Source: JAJRPT01 sp965661945 (lineage in GTDB: Bacteria; Bacteroidota; Ignavibacteria; Kapaibacteriales; UBA2268). Taken from it: a stretch of DNA of 64,000 bases. Shown here one piece after another: positions 7,361-15,611 of this stretch. Positions within the stretch are counted from its first letter, which is position 1; every line of letters begins with the position of its first letter. Location of the stretch: NCBI GenBank assembly GCA_965661945.1, contig CBFIFP010000005.1, positions 1 to 64,000 of the forward strand, read 5' to 3'. The position numbers and the translations under genes were made by a program. The notes below the pieces were generated by a model. The model was not told where the DNA came from and did no database searches. It saw only the letters and a list, made by a program, of their open reading frames with translations.

Positions 7361-10300
7361 TTAAAATTTTCGTTTTGTTTCAACTAAATTGAATGTTTGT
7401 ATAATATCGTCTTCCATGTAGTCATTAAAGCCATCGAGCATAATACCACACTCGTAACCTTCACTAACTTCTTTAACGTCGTCTTTTTCTCTTTTTAAGG
7501 AGCCAATCTTTCCTTCGTAAATAGGTAAGCCATCTCTTAATAGTCTTGCTTTTGCATTTCTTGTAATTTTTCCTGAAAGAATCTTACAACCAGCAATTCT
7601 TTGAGTTCTACCAAGTTTAAATATATTTCGAATTTCAGCTTCACCGCCAACTTGTTCGCTAACTTCAGGTTTTAACATTCCTTCAAGAGCGTCTTTTATG
7701 TCGTCAATAACTTCGTAGATAATTTCATAATCTCTTATTTCTACGCCTTCATTATTAGCAAGTTGTTTTGCTTTGGCAGTAGCATTTGTATGGAAAGTTA
7801 TAATTATCGCATTTGAAGCAACAGCAAGTTGTACATCAGATTCATTAATTTGACCAACACCTTTCATTAGAATATTAACAGCGACCTCTTGATGACTAAG
7901 TTTTTGTAACTCGTCACTTAATGCTTCAACAGAACCGTTAACATCAGCTTTAAGAATTAAGTTAAGGTGTTGAACCTCTCCACCAGCAATATTTTCTGAG
8001 AAGTTGTTAAGAGTAATTCTTCTCATTTGATTAAGTTCTTGTTCGCGTTTTAGTTGTGCTCTTTCAGTTGCTACTTTTTTAGCTTGAGTTTCGTTTTCTA
8101 AAACAACAAAGTTATCGCCTGCACTAGGTACGCCATCAAAACCAACTATTCTAATTGGCATAGAAGGAATAACTTTATCAATTTTATTTCCTCTTTCATC
8201 AAGCATTAGTCTAATTCTACCAAACGCGACTCCTGCAACAAATATATCACCAACTTTTAGTGTTCCTTTTCTAACAATAACGGTAGCAACAGCTCCAAGA
8301 CCTTTATCAAGATTTGCTTCAATTACATTTCCTCTTGCCATTCTGTCAGGGTTTGCTTTTAAATCAAGGAGTTCTGATTCTAATATAATTTTATCAAGAA
8401 GCTCATCAATATTAATACCTTGTTTTGCAGAAATCTCGATAGATTGGTATTTACCTCCCCATTCCTCAACAAGAACATTAAGCTCAGAAAGCTGTTGTTT
8501 GATTCTTTCAGGATTTGCATCTGGTTTATCAATTTTATTAATAGCAACTATAATAGGAACTCCAGCTGCTTGAGCGTGAGATATTGCCTCTTTTGTTTGA
8601 GGCATTACATTATCATCTGCAGCAACAACAAGAACAACTATATCAGTTATTTGCGCACCTCTAGCTCTCATTGCCGTAAAGGCTTCGTGTCCCGGAGTAT
8701 CAAGGAAAGTAATAAATTTATCATCTTTTAATTCAACGTGGTAAGCACCTATGTGCTGAGTAATACCACCCGACTCACCAGCTACAACTTTCGTGTTTCT
8801 GATATGGTCTAGAAGTGAAGTCTTACCATGGTCAACGTGTCCCATTATTGTTACAATTGGAGCGCGTGGTTTAAGACTATCTTCAGGGTCTTCGGTATCT
8901 TCAAGTTTTGTAAATTCTTTTTGGTCTTGGAAATCAACATCATAACCATAGTCATCAACAATTAGAGTAATAGTATCTTTGTCTAATCTTTGATTGATTG
9001 TTACCATTAGCCCTAATTGAAGACATTTTTTAATAATCTCACTTGGTGAAACATCCATTATAATAGCAATATCAGAAGTGGTTACAAATTCTGTTAATTT
9101 TAAAACCTTAGAAGTTTTTTCTTTCTCTTCTTGAATTATTTGTTGTTTAATTTCACGTTCAATTTTTTTCTTTTGTCTAGCTTTTTGACGAGCAGAAGCA
9201 GCACTAGAGTCTTCCATACCAGCAAGAGTTGCTTTGATAGCTTTGTTGATATCTTCGTCTTTTAGTTGCTCACGGATAGACTTTTTACGTTTTTTCTTAC
9301 CTCTTTCAGCCGGAGAATCTGTTCTTTTTACTTCCTCGTCAATGTTAACATAGGAAGTGTTTTTCTTTCTCTTCTTTAAGTGGTGTTGTTTGTCCTCAGG
9401 CGATTGAGACATTGCCTCAAGTTCTGTTCTTAAAATTAATACAGGTTCTTTTCTATTTTCTTGTGCTTCTCTGTCACCACCACCACTTGGACCAGGTCTC
9501 TGATTGCCAGCTCTTTGAGCGCCCTCTCTGGAACCAAAGCCGGGTCTTTGACCATCTCCTCTTTTGCCTCTAAAATCTCTTCCGCCTCTGGCATCACCGC
9601 TATCTTTAGCAACAAATTTTTCTCTGTTTTCGCTTCTTCCAACTAGATTATCTTTTTTGTCTTTATTAAAAGGTCTATCTTTTTGAAATTCTCTTTTTTC
9701 ACCAGGTTTACCATCTTTATTCCAAGGTCTATCTTTTTGCTGACCTGGTTTAGAATCTCTGTTACCTTGTTGTTGACCTTGAGACTTTGTATCTTTTGGT
9801 TTATCTTTTCTATTTCTTTCTCTTTTTCTTTTGTCATCTCTTCCTGGACGTACTCCGCCGACTTCAATTTTACCTAATACATTAAGACCTTTAAGTTTTG
9901 GAGTATCACCAGGTTCTTGTTGAGTAAAATCAAGTTCATCTTTACCTTTATTGAACTTAGGTTTAGATTCAGAATCTTTGTCTTCTGGTAGAGAAGTTTC
10001 AGAAGTTTTTTCTGATTTAGAAGTAGATTCTTTTTTATTAGTTTCTTTTGACTTAGTTTCTTTTTGAGAAACATCTTTGTAAGAAGATACTTTTTTAGGT
10101 TCTTCAATTACTTCAGCAACTTCTTGTTTTTTAGGTGCAACAGCTTCTAAAAGTTCATTAATTCTTTCAGAAATTGGCTTCTTAATTTCTTGAACTTTTT
10201 CTGATTGATTCTCGCTTTGTGGCTTTTCAGCTGGTTTACGAGTTTCTTTTTGCTTCTGCACTTTTTCTCTTTGAGTTTCTGCAGCTTTTTTTTCTTTTTT

Positions 10301-10456
10301 AAATTTATCATAAACAGCATCAGTCATCTCTTCGGTTAGAACCGTAGTGGGTTTATTGTGGACATCGAATCCTTTTTTCTGCAAGAATTCCACTATCGTT
10401 TCTTTACCGATATTTATTTCAGATGCTATTTTAAATAATCTTGTTTTTGAAGCCAT
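7361..10456 (-). CDS. infB: Translation initiation factor IF-2
   Basis: IF-2 is the GTPase that places fMet-tRNA on the 30S subunit and promotes subunit joining. The protein has 1031 residues. Residues 1-60 form an IF2_N module. Residues ~60-400 are a low-complexity linker rich in Lys, Glu, Arg and Gly. A second IF2_N-like module follows near 445-510. The GTPase domain has GHVDHGKT (539-546), DTPGHEAF and NKID; then come the beta-barrel and C2 fMet-tRNA-binding domains. It follows nusA by 64 bases. The long charged linker explains several spurious overlapping frames and is usual in this lineage. Confidence 0.97.
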   Translation of the reverse strand: MASKTRLFKIASEINIGKETIVEFLQKKGFDVHNKPTTVLTEEMTDAVYDKFKKEKKAAETQREKVQKQKETRKPAEKPQSENQSEKVQEIKKPISERINELLEAVAPKKQEVAEVIEEPKKVSSYKDVSQKETKSKETNKKESTSKSEKTSETSLPEDKDSESKPKFNKGKDELDFTQQEPGDTPKLKGLNVLGKIEVGGVRPGRDDKRKRERNRKDKPKDTKSQGQQQGNRDSKPGQQKDRPWNKDGKPGEKREFQKDRPFNKDKKDNLVGRSENREKFVAKDSGDARGGRDFRGKRGDGQRPGFGSREGAQRAGNQRPGPSGGGDREAQENRKEPVLILRTELEAMSQSPEDKQHHLKKRKKNTSYVNIDEEVKRTDSPAERGKKKRKKSIREQLKDEDINKAIKATLAGMEDSSAASARQKARQKKKIEREIKQQIIQEEKEKTSKVLKLTEFVTTSDIAIIMDVSPSEIIKKCLQLGLMVTINQRLDKDTITLIVDDYGYDVDFQDQKEFTKLEDTEDPEDSLKPRAPIVTIMGHVDHGKTSLLDHIRNTKVVAGESGGITQHIGAYHVELKDDKFITFLDTPGHEAFTAMRARGAQITDIVVLVVAADDNVMPQTKEAISHAQAAGVPIIVAINKIDKPDANPERIKQQLSELNVLVEEWGGKYQSIEISAKQGINIDELLDKIILESELLDLKANPDRMARGNVIEANLDKGLGAVATVIVRKGTLKVGDIFVAGVAFGRIRLMLDERGNKIDKVIPSMPIRIVGFDGVPSAGDNFVVLENETQAKKVATERAQLKREQELNQMRRITLNNFSENIAGGEVQHLNLILKADVNGSVEALSDELQKLSHQEVAVNILMKGVGQINESDVQLAVASNAIIITFHTNATAKAKQLANNEGVEIRDYEIIYEVIDDIKDALEGMLKPEVSEQVGGEAEIRNIFKLGRTQRIAGCKILSGKITRNAKARLLRDGLPIYEGKIGSLKREKDDVKEVSEGYECGIMLDGFNDYMEDDIIQTFNLVETKRKF

Positions 10457-10520
10457 AAGTAAATTTTTCTATATTTTAAATACAATTTGATAATAATTAA
10501 TTAATTAGAGTAATTCTAAA

Positions 10521-11843
10521 TTAAATAGAATTAATCTTCTCAACAATTTCATCACTTTCCTGCTCTTCAAATTCAGCAAGCATAATTTGGCGTAACTCTA
10601 AAAGTAATTCTTTTGTCATACCTTCTAGATTTAGTAAATCTATTGGGTCTTCGTTTAAAAATTCCTTAGCAGTATTAACACCTAACTCAACAATTTGAGC
10701 TAATAAAGTTTCTCCAAGTTCAACATCAAATTCTCTGATATCAATATCTTCAGTTCCTTCTTTAATCAAGGATATATTATAACCAGTAAGGCGAGAAGCA
10801 AGGCGAACATTTTGTCCATTCCTACCAATAGCCAAAGAAACTTGGTCTTCGGGTAATGTAATTACAGCGGATTTAGTTTCTTCGTTAACCTGAATATCTC
10901 TAATTTTAGCAGGAGCAATAGCTCTCATGATATAAACAGCTGTTTGGTCTGTAAATTCTACTAAATCAATATTTTCGTTATTTAGTTCTCTTACAATCGA
11001 ATGAATCCTAATACCTTTCATTCCAACACAAGAGCCAACAGGGTCTATTCTTTCGTCGAAAGATAGAACAGATACTTTGGAACGTTCACCAGGGTCTCTT
11101 GCGATACCTTTTATTTGGATAATACCATCATAAATTTCAGGAATTTCTATTTCGAATAAACGTTCTAAATATTTTTCAGATGTTCTTGATAAAATAATAT
11201 CAGGTTGACCAGAATTACCAGATCGTTTTACTTCTTTAATAATAGCTTTAATTGATTGAGATTTTGAATATCTATATTGCTCATTAGGTATTTGTTGGTC
11301 TCTAGGAAGTCTCATCTCAACTTTGTCGTGCATAATTAAAATGTCATGACGTCTGATTTGATGAATTTCTCCAACTATAACTTCGCCTACTTTTGCGTTA
11401 TATTCATTAAAAATCTGATCTTTTTCAATTTCTTTTATTCTCTGATTGAGATTTTGAGATGCAAGAGAAACTAATCTTCTTCCAAAATTATCAGCAATAT
11501 TATCAAGAGTTATCTCTTCTATAAATTCATCACCAATTTCAAACTCCTCACCTTCCTCGGCATGTTGGTTAGCTTCTAATAATGAAATCTCTGTATTGGG
11601 GTCGAAAACCTCCTCTACAATTTCTCTCATCAAATAAATCTCTATATCACCTTTATCCATGTTTACAATAATCTCGAAATCTGCTTCATTGCCAAATTTC
11701 TTTCTTATTATCATAGATAAAGTTTCTTCTAATACACCTTGCAAAAGGTCTCTATCGATATTTTTATTTTTTGCCATATCAGCAAAAGCTTCGATAATTA
11801 ACTTTTTGTCAATAACGTGTTTCTGTTTTCTTCTTTTTGCCAT
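10521..11843 (-). CDS. nusA: Transcription termination/antitermination factor NusA
   Basis: NusA binds RNA polymerase and modulates pausing, termination and antitermination. The 440 residues comprise an N-terminal polymerase-binding domain, an S1 domain (~145-210, GEIHQIRRHDILIMHDKVEMRLP), and tandem KH domains (DPVGSCVGMKGIRI and LPEDQVSLAIGRNGQNVRLAS). A short C-terminal helix-hairpin segment (DLLNLEGMTKELLLELRQ) ends the protein. It is the first gene of the operon. No rimP gene, which often precedes nusA, is visible upstream. Confidence 0.95.
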   Translation of the reverse strand: MAKRRKQKHVIDKKLIIEAFADMAKNKNIDRDLLQGVLEETLSMIIRKKFGNEADFEIIVNMDKGDIEIYLMREIVEEVFDPNTEISLLEANQHAEEGEEFEIGDEFIEEITLDNIADNFGRRLVSLASQNLNQRIKEIEKDQIFNEYNAKVGEVIVGEIHQIRRHDILIMHDKVEMRLPRDQQIPNEQYRYSKSQSIKAIIKEVKRSGNSGQPDIILSRTSEKYLERLFEIEIPEIYDGIIQIKGIARDPGERSKVSVLSFDERIDPVGSCVGMKGIRIHSIVRELNNENIDLVEFTDQTAVYIMRAIAPAKIRDIQVNEETKSAVITLPEDQVSLAIGRNGQNVRLASRLTGYNISLIKEGTEDIDIREFDVELGETLLAQIVELGVNTAKEFLNEDPIDLLNLEGMTKELLLELRQIMLAEFEEQESDEIVEKINSI

Positions 11844-11872
11844 TCCTATAAAACCGAAATAACTTATACATT

Positions 11873-11891
11873 AAAAAAGGGCTCTTGGCCC
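11873..11891 (-). terminator. Hairpin plus T-run in the nusA leader
   Basis: On the minus strand GGGC-CAAGA-GCCC (11891-11879) is followed directly by six T. It lies 30 bases before the nusA ATG and just downstream of the promoter box at 11903-11910. The stem is only 4 bp, so it is a weak terminator; it could act as an attenuator of the nusA operon or end an upstream transcript. Confidence 0.5.
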
Positions 11892-11902
11892 ATTACAATT
11901 TA

Positions 11903-11910
11903 CAAAATTA
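11903..11910 (-). promoter_or_regulatory. -7 promoter box of the nusA operon
   Basis: TAATTTTG on the minus strand (TAnnTTTG class), 60 bases before the nusA start codon. Initiation ~6 bases downstream would place the start of RNA just before the GGGC hairpin. Confidence 0.55.
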
Positions 11911-12066
11911 AGAAATAATTATATGAATAAAAATTATTTATCAAAATAAGTTAAAATAAATGTTGAAAAGTAAAGAAAAAGAGGTTTGATTTGAATTGCA
12001 AGATAGAATGTTTTTATTTGATTGAATTTTTATGTAAGTAAAATATGAGATTATATTTTTTATTAA

Positions 12067-12100
12067 CATTGGGAATGAACATTAAAGTTCATTCCCAATG
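12067..12100. terminator. 14-bp perfect hairpin downstream of the CHAT gene
   Basis: CATTGGGAATGAAC (12067-12080), loop ATTAAA, and its exact complement (12087-12100). It sits 37 bases 3' of the CHAT gene stop and probably ends that minus-strand transcript, although the T-run on that side is poor. On the plus side it is followed by TTTGATTTTTT. Confidence 0.6.
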
Positions 12101-12136
12101 TTTGATTTTTTAAATTTCACTTCAGTTTTATATAGT

Positions 12137-14113
12137 TTATTGTTTTCCAAGTAATTTAAATGCACCCCAGTAATAAGGTTCTTGATATTTTTCTTTTATA
12201 ACGAGTCTTGCTTGGCGGAATGCTTCTATTTTTTCTACTCCTTGTAAGTATCTGGTATAAAATTCAACCATTAATTCTTGTGTAGTTTTATCATCTACAG
12301 TCCAAAGACTCATTATAATTGAATTTGCACCTGCTACTTGGAACGACCTTTGCAATCCATAGACACCTTCACCGTTCATGACTTCACCAAGACCTGTTTC
12401 ACATGCAGACATAACAACTAAGTCGGTTCCCCTAAAATCCATGTTTTTTACTTCATAAGCTGTTAAGATTCCATTATCTCCACTTGCTTGACTTTCATCA
12501 AAGTTAAGAAAGTTTGAAGCTCCAGAGAGAAGAAGTCCTGAGCGTAAAAGTGGATTTTGTACTGCTTTTTCTACATCTACTCCAAAAACATTATCACCTT
12601 CTATTTCTGATAAGTCACCAAGGAAGTAACCATGGGTTGCTATATGCAGTATGTATGGCGCTTTTATATTTTTGAAATTTTCTTCGGTTGCTTTTTCTTG
12701 GGTAAATTTATTTATTTTTCTGTTAGCGTTATTAAATAGTTCAGATATTTTCTGAACTTCTATTTCAGTTCCTGGTAATGGAGCTATAAGAATTTGATTG
12801 TTTTTATCAGTTTCTCCTACTTGCATAATAACTTTTTCTCTATCTTCGAGTTCATAAGTAGGGTTACCTATAAAAGTAGATATATTGGTTTTATCTACAG
12901 GATTATTATCAAATAGTAATTCTTTTGTATTATTAAGGTTTATAATTGTGTAATCATCTAAAACATAATAATCTGATGATTTTCTTAAAGAAGAAATATT
13001 TATAAGGTTATAAACTCCATCAGCAGATAGATATATTCTATCTTTGCCTTGAATTTTTTCATCAATTGATTTCCAATATACATTAAAAGATTTAAAATCA
13101 GGAAACTTTGCTTTTATTGTTTTTTTGTAAGCTTTTAATCCAAATCCGTCCATATATTCAGCATTTTCTAAAAGTAATATTTCGGGATTATTTATTGTTT
13201 CAGAATCTAAAATTAAAGCTAAATAAATAGTTGAATCTACATTAGTTTTCGTGTAAAAATTAAATCTAATAATTTCTATTGCGGCTTCATTTGGTTTTAA
13301 TTTAGATTGTATATCTTTCCAATTAAAATCTTTTTTTACGTTTTTAACTGTTTTAGATAGAGCCAGAGAGATTTCTTTTTCTAAGTCGTTAGTTTTTTTT
13401 TCAATTTTTTCCATATCAACACCCAACTGCTTTAATTCAAGTTGATTTCTGTTGTATAGTTCTGACAAACTTTCTTTTAAATTTACTAATTTTTTATATT
13501 TTTTCTTTAGTTCTTCGCTTCCACTTTGCTCCACACTTGAAGAAATTCCTTTGGAGTAATCTAATAAAATTCCTTTTGTTTTTATATGGTAGTCATACAT
13601 TTTGTTTAATATTTCTGGACTATCTTGATACCTAACAAGAACGTAAGAATTAAACATATCAAATCGTTCTTTCATCATTCTGTAAAACTTTGTTTTTTCT
13701 GCTTCACTAAAATATGGGAAGTAGTTTTCAAGTTGGTAAAAATAAATATCGAATGCCTGAAAATATGCTTTATCTGCTTCATCGTATTCCTCTAAAGCTT
13801 TTAGTAGCCCAGCAACATTATGTAAAGCTGATGCAAATTGTATGTTTTTTTCGCCGTATAGTTGACTTGTTATTTCAAGATTTTCCATAAAAATATCATA
13901 AGCTTCTTCTAATTGATTATTAACCCATCTAGTTATACCCAATGCTTTAATCATTTTAGAATAAAGCGGATGAGTCATTCCTAATTTTTGTTTAACACTA
14001 GGTAAAGCTTCTTGTAATGCACCTGTTGCTAAATCAAAATTTCCAAGTCGAATTTGAAGTTGAGAATAATTATAAATTGAATTAGCTTTTTCTACTGTCA
14101 TTTCGCCAGACAT
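12137..14113 (-). CDS. CHAT-domain peptidase-like protein, C-terminal part of a frameshifted TPR-CHAT gene
   Basis: CHAT proteins are caspase-fold peptidases, usually with N-terminal TPR repeats. This 658-residue frame begins inside the TPR array (YNYSQLQIRLGNFDLATGALQEAL ...), continues with a coiled-coil region (~190-250), and ends in a complete CHAT domain. The catalytic dyad is visible: His494 in HIATHGYF and Cys571 in VVMSACETGLGE. The ATG at 14113 is unlikely to be the real start. The same reading sense continues upstream after two -1 shifts, at GGG 14213-14215 and at the T7 run 14361-14367, into the frame at 14352-14891. The complete gene would run 14891-12137, ~918 residues. It follows the miaE-like gene. 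Confidence 0.8.
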   Translation of the reverse strand: MSGEMTVEKANSIYNYSQLQIRLGNFDLATGALQEALPSVKQKLGMTHPLYSKMIKALGITRWVNNQLEEAYDIFMENLEITSQLYGEKNIQFASALHNVAGLLKALEEYDEADKAYFQAFDIYFYQLENYFPYFSEAEKTKFYRMMKERFDMFNSYVLVRYQDSPEILNKMYDYHIKTKGILLDYSKGISSSVEQSGSEELKKKYKKLVNLKESLSELYNRNQLELKQLGVDMEKIEKKTNDLEKEISLALSKTVKNVKKDFNWKDIQSKLKPNEAAIEIIRFNFYTKTNVDSTIYLALILDSETINNPEILLLENAEYMDGFGLKAYKKTIKAKFPDFKSFNVYWKSIDEKIQGKDRIYLSADGVYNLINISSLRKSSDYYVLDDYTIINLNNTKELLFDNNPVDKTNISTFIGNPTYELEDREKVIMQVGETDKNNQILIAPLPGTEIEVQKISELFNNANRKINKFTQEKATEENFKNIKAPYILHIATHGYFLGDLSEIEGDNVFGVDVEKAVQNPLLRSGLLLSGASNFLNFDESQASGDNGILTAYEVKNMDFRGTDLVVMSACETGLGEVMNGEGVYGLQRSFQVAGANSIIMSLWTVDDKTTQELMVEFYTRYLQGVEKIEAFRQARLVIKEKYQEPYYWGAFKLLGKQ

Positions 14114-14351
14114 ATTTATAGCAGAATTTTCTTTTGTTAATTTATCAGCTTTTTCGTTTTGGTCTGTAAGAACATATAATGAAGCTAATTGAAACGATGT
14201 AGTAGTTCTATCGGGTGGTCTGCAGGAAGTGATTTTTTCATAATGCTTAAGGCAGTTTCAAGATATTCAATGGCTAAGTCCCTATTTCCAAGTCCTTCAT
14301 AAAGCATACCGAGATTCATATTTGTTAAACCTGTAGAAGGGTCGTCTTGAT

Positions 14352-14891
14352 TTAGTCGCATTTTTTTATTTCTAATGCTTTTAAAAGTAACTTCTCTGCT
14401 TCTGGATACTCACCTCTTGTAAAATAGTATTGTCCTAAATTATTTAATGATTTTGCATAGGAAGTATCATTTTCTCCCATTACTTTACGTTTTATTTCAA
14501 TGGACTCTTTCAGTAGAGGTTCTACTTCAGAGTTTCTTCCAATACTTGAGAAAACCACACTAAGGTTATTAATTGCTCGAGCATAGTTTAAATCTTCATT
14601 TCCTCTGAATCTTAAAATTAGACTTTTTTCTGCTTCGTAACTTTCAATAGCATTATCATAATTTCCGCTGTAAAAGTATATTCTACCCATTAACCCAAAA
14701 ATGTTAATATGGAATTGGCTTGAATCTCCATATACTCTTGTTATATCGTCGTAAGCAAGTTTTGCTTTTTCTAAAGCGCTATCAAAATCTCTTTGTTTTA
14801 GTAAGGCATTAGATTCTTGTATATATTTTTGCCAATCTTGTGAATTAGCAACACCAAATGTGAAAATTAAGAAAAGAGTCAAGAATTTCAT
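14352..14891 (-). CDS. TPR protein, N-terminal part of the frameshifted TPR-CHAT gene
   Basis: This 179-residue frame has a signal peptide (MKFLTLFLIFTFGVANS), so the full protein is exported. Tetratricopeptide repeats follow (NIFGLMGRIYFYSGNYDNAIESYEAE; LNNLGQYYFTRGEYPEAEKLLLKALEI). The frame stops at KKCD just after a run of seven A on the coding strand (A AAA AAA). Reading one base back gives MRLNQDDPSTGLTNMNLGML and a further TPR, so the stop is due to a frame shift. GGAG lies just before the ATG, 18 bases after the miaE-like gene. Either a pseudogene, a sequencing indel, or in part programmed -1 frameshifting. Confidence 0.75.
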   Translation of the reverse strand: MKFLTLFLIFTFGVANSQDWQKYIQESNALLKQRDFDSALEKAKLAYDDITRVYGDSSQFHINIFGLMGRIYFYSGNYDNAIESYEAEKSLILRFRGNEDLNYARAINNLSVVFSSIGRNSEVEPLLKESIEIKRKVMGENDTSYAKSLNNLGQYYFTRGEYPEAEKLLLKALEIKKCD

Positions 14892-14909
14892 AAAATCTCC
14901 ATTTATTTA

Positions 14910-15494
14910 TTATCCGTGTATTAAGGCAGAGTTACCATAATTTTTGATAATTTCTGCTTCATATTTTAAAAATTTTTGCCAAGTTTCTTCAACGTTGATT
15001 ACTCCTTCGCCATATTTTCTTGCAAAATTAAGAAATAGGGTATAATGACCCGCTTCTGATTTAGTTAGTTCATTATAAAAATCTGCTAGCTCTTTATCCT
15101 TAACAGTTAAAGCTAATACTCTAAATCTTTCACAGCTTCTGGCTTCTATCATTGCAGAAAGTAGTAATCTATTTACAAGATTAAGTTTTCTATCTTTTGT
15201 TTTATTAAAAAATTTCCTAAGCTCATTTACATATAAATCTTTTTTTTCTTTGTCAAGTGCCCAACCATTTGATAATATTCTTTTGTGAACTTGCTGAAAA
15301 TGTTGCATTTCTTCTAAGGCAACTTCGCTCATTGCTTCTACCAAATCTGAATATTCGGGATAGGTTACTATTAAGGATATTGCTGACGATGCGGCTTTTT
15401 GTTCGCAAAAACAATGGTCAATAAGTGCTTCTTTTAAATTATTTTCAACAAGTGATGCCCAATACTTATCTGTAGGTAATTTTAGTCTTAACAT
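14910..15494 (-). CDS. miaE: tRNA-(ms2io6A)-hydroxylase (MiaE family)
   Basis: MiaE is a non-haem diiron ferritin-fold enzyme that hydroxylates the isopentenyl group of ms2i6A37 in tRNA. The 194 residues show DHCFCEQKAAS, LEEMQHFQQVHKR (ExxH ligand pair), EARSCERFRVLA and SEAGHYTLF, which supply the Glu/His ligands expected for two irons. Length matches the family. It heads a two-gene unit with the TPR-CHAT gene and has its own promoter box. Family assignment is firm; the exact tRNA substrate is inferred. Confidence 0.88.
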   Translation of the reverse strand: MLRLKLPTDKYWASLVENNLKEALIDHCFCEQKAASSAISLIVTYPEYSDLVEAMSEVALEEMQHFQQVHKRILSNGWALDKEKKDLYVNELRKFFNKTKDRKLNLVNRLLLSAMIEARSCERFRVLALTVKDKELADFYNELTKSEAGHYTLFLNFARKYGEGVINVEETWQKFLKYEAEIIKNYGNSALIHG

Positions 15495-15518
15495 ATTAAA
15501 TTTATAATTTTATATACC

Positions 15519-15526
15519 CAAAATTA
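15519..15526 (-). promoter_or_regulatory. -7 promoter box of the miaE-like gene
   Basis: TAATTTTG on the minus strand, 24 bases before the start codon at 15494. Confidence 0.5.
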
Positions 15527-15585
15527 AATCATTATTACGTAAAAATCAAATTTTATCGATAATTCGCCCTATAAACTTATATTTA

Positions 15586-15611
15586 GAACCATTAAGCGAA
15601 GTCGAAGGGTC
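15586..15611. repeat. Dispersed AGCGAAGTCGAA motif
   Basis: ATTAAGCGAAGTCGAAGGG is a variant of a motif also found at 24814-24833 (other strand), 36279-36298 (other strand) and 44744-44769. It abuts the stop codon of the 1206-residue T9SS protein gene. Confidence 0.5.

Noticed and set aside
9436..10107. Several overlapping frames of 60-77 codons on both strands inside infB
   Set aside because: They are shadows of the Lys/Glu-rich IF-2 linker with highly biased composition.
14352..14891. Independent short TPR protein gene
   Set aside because: The frame stops directly after an A7 run, and the TPR repeats continue in the -1 frame, so it is part of the longer CHAT gene.
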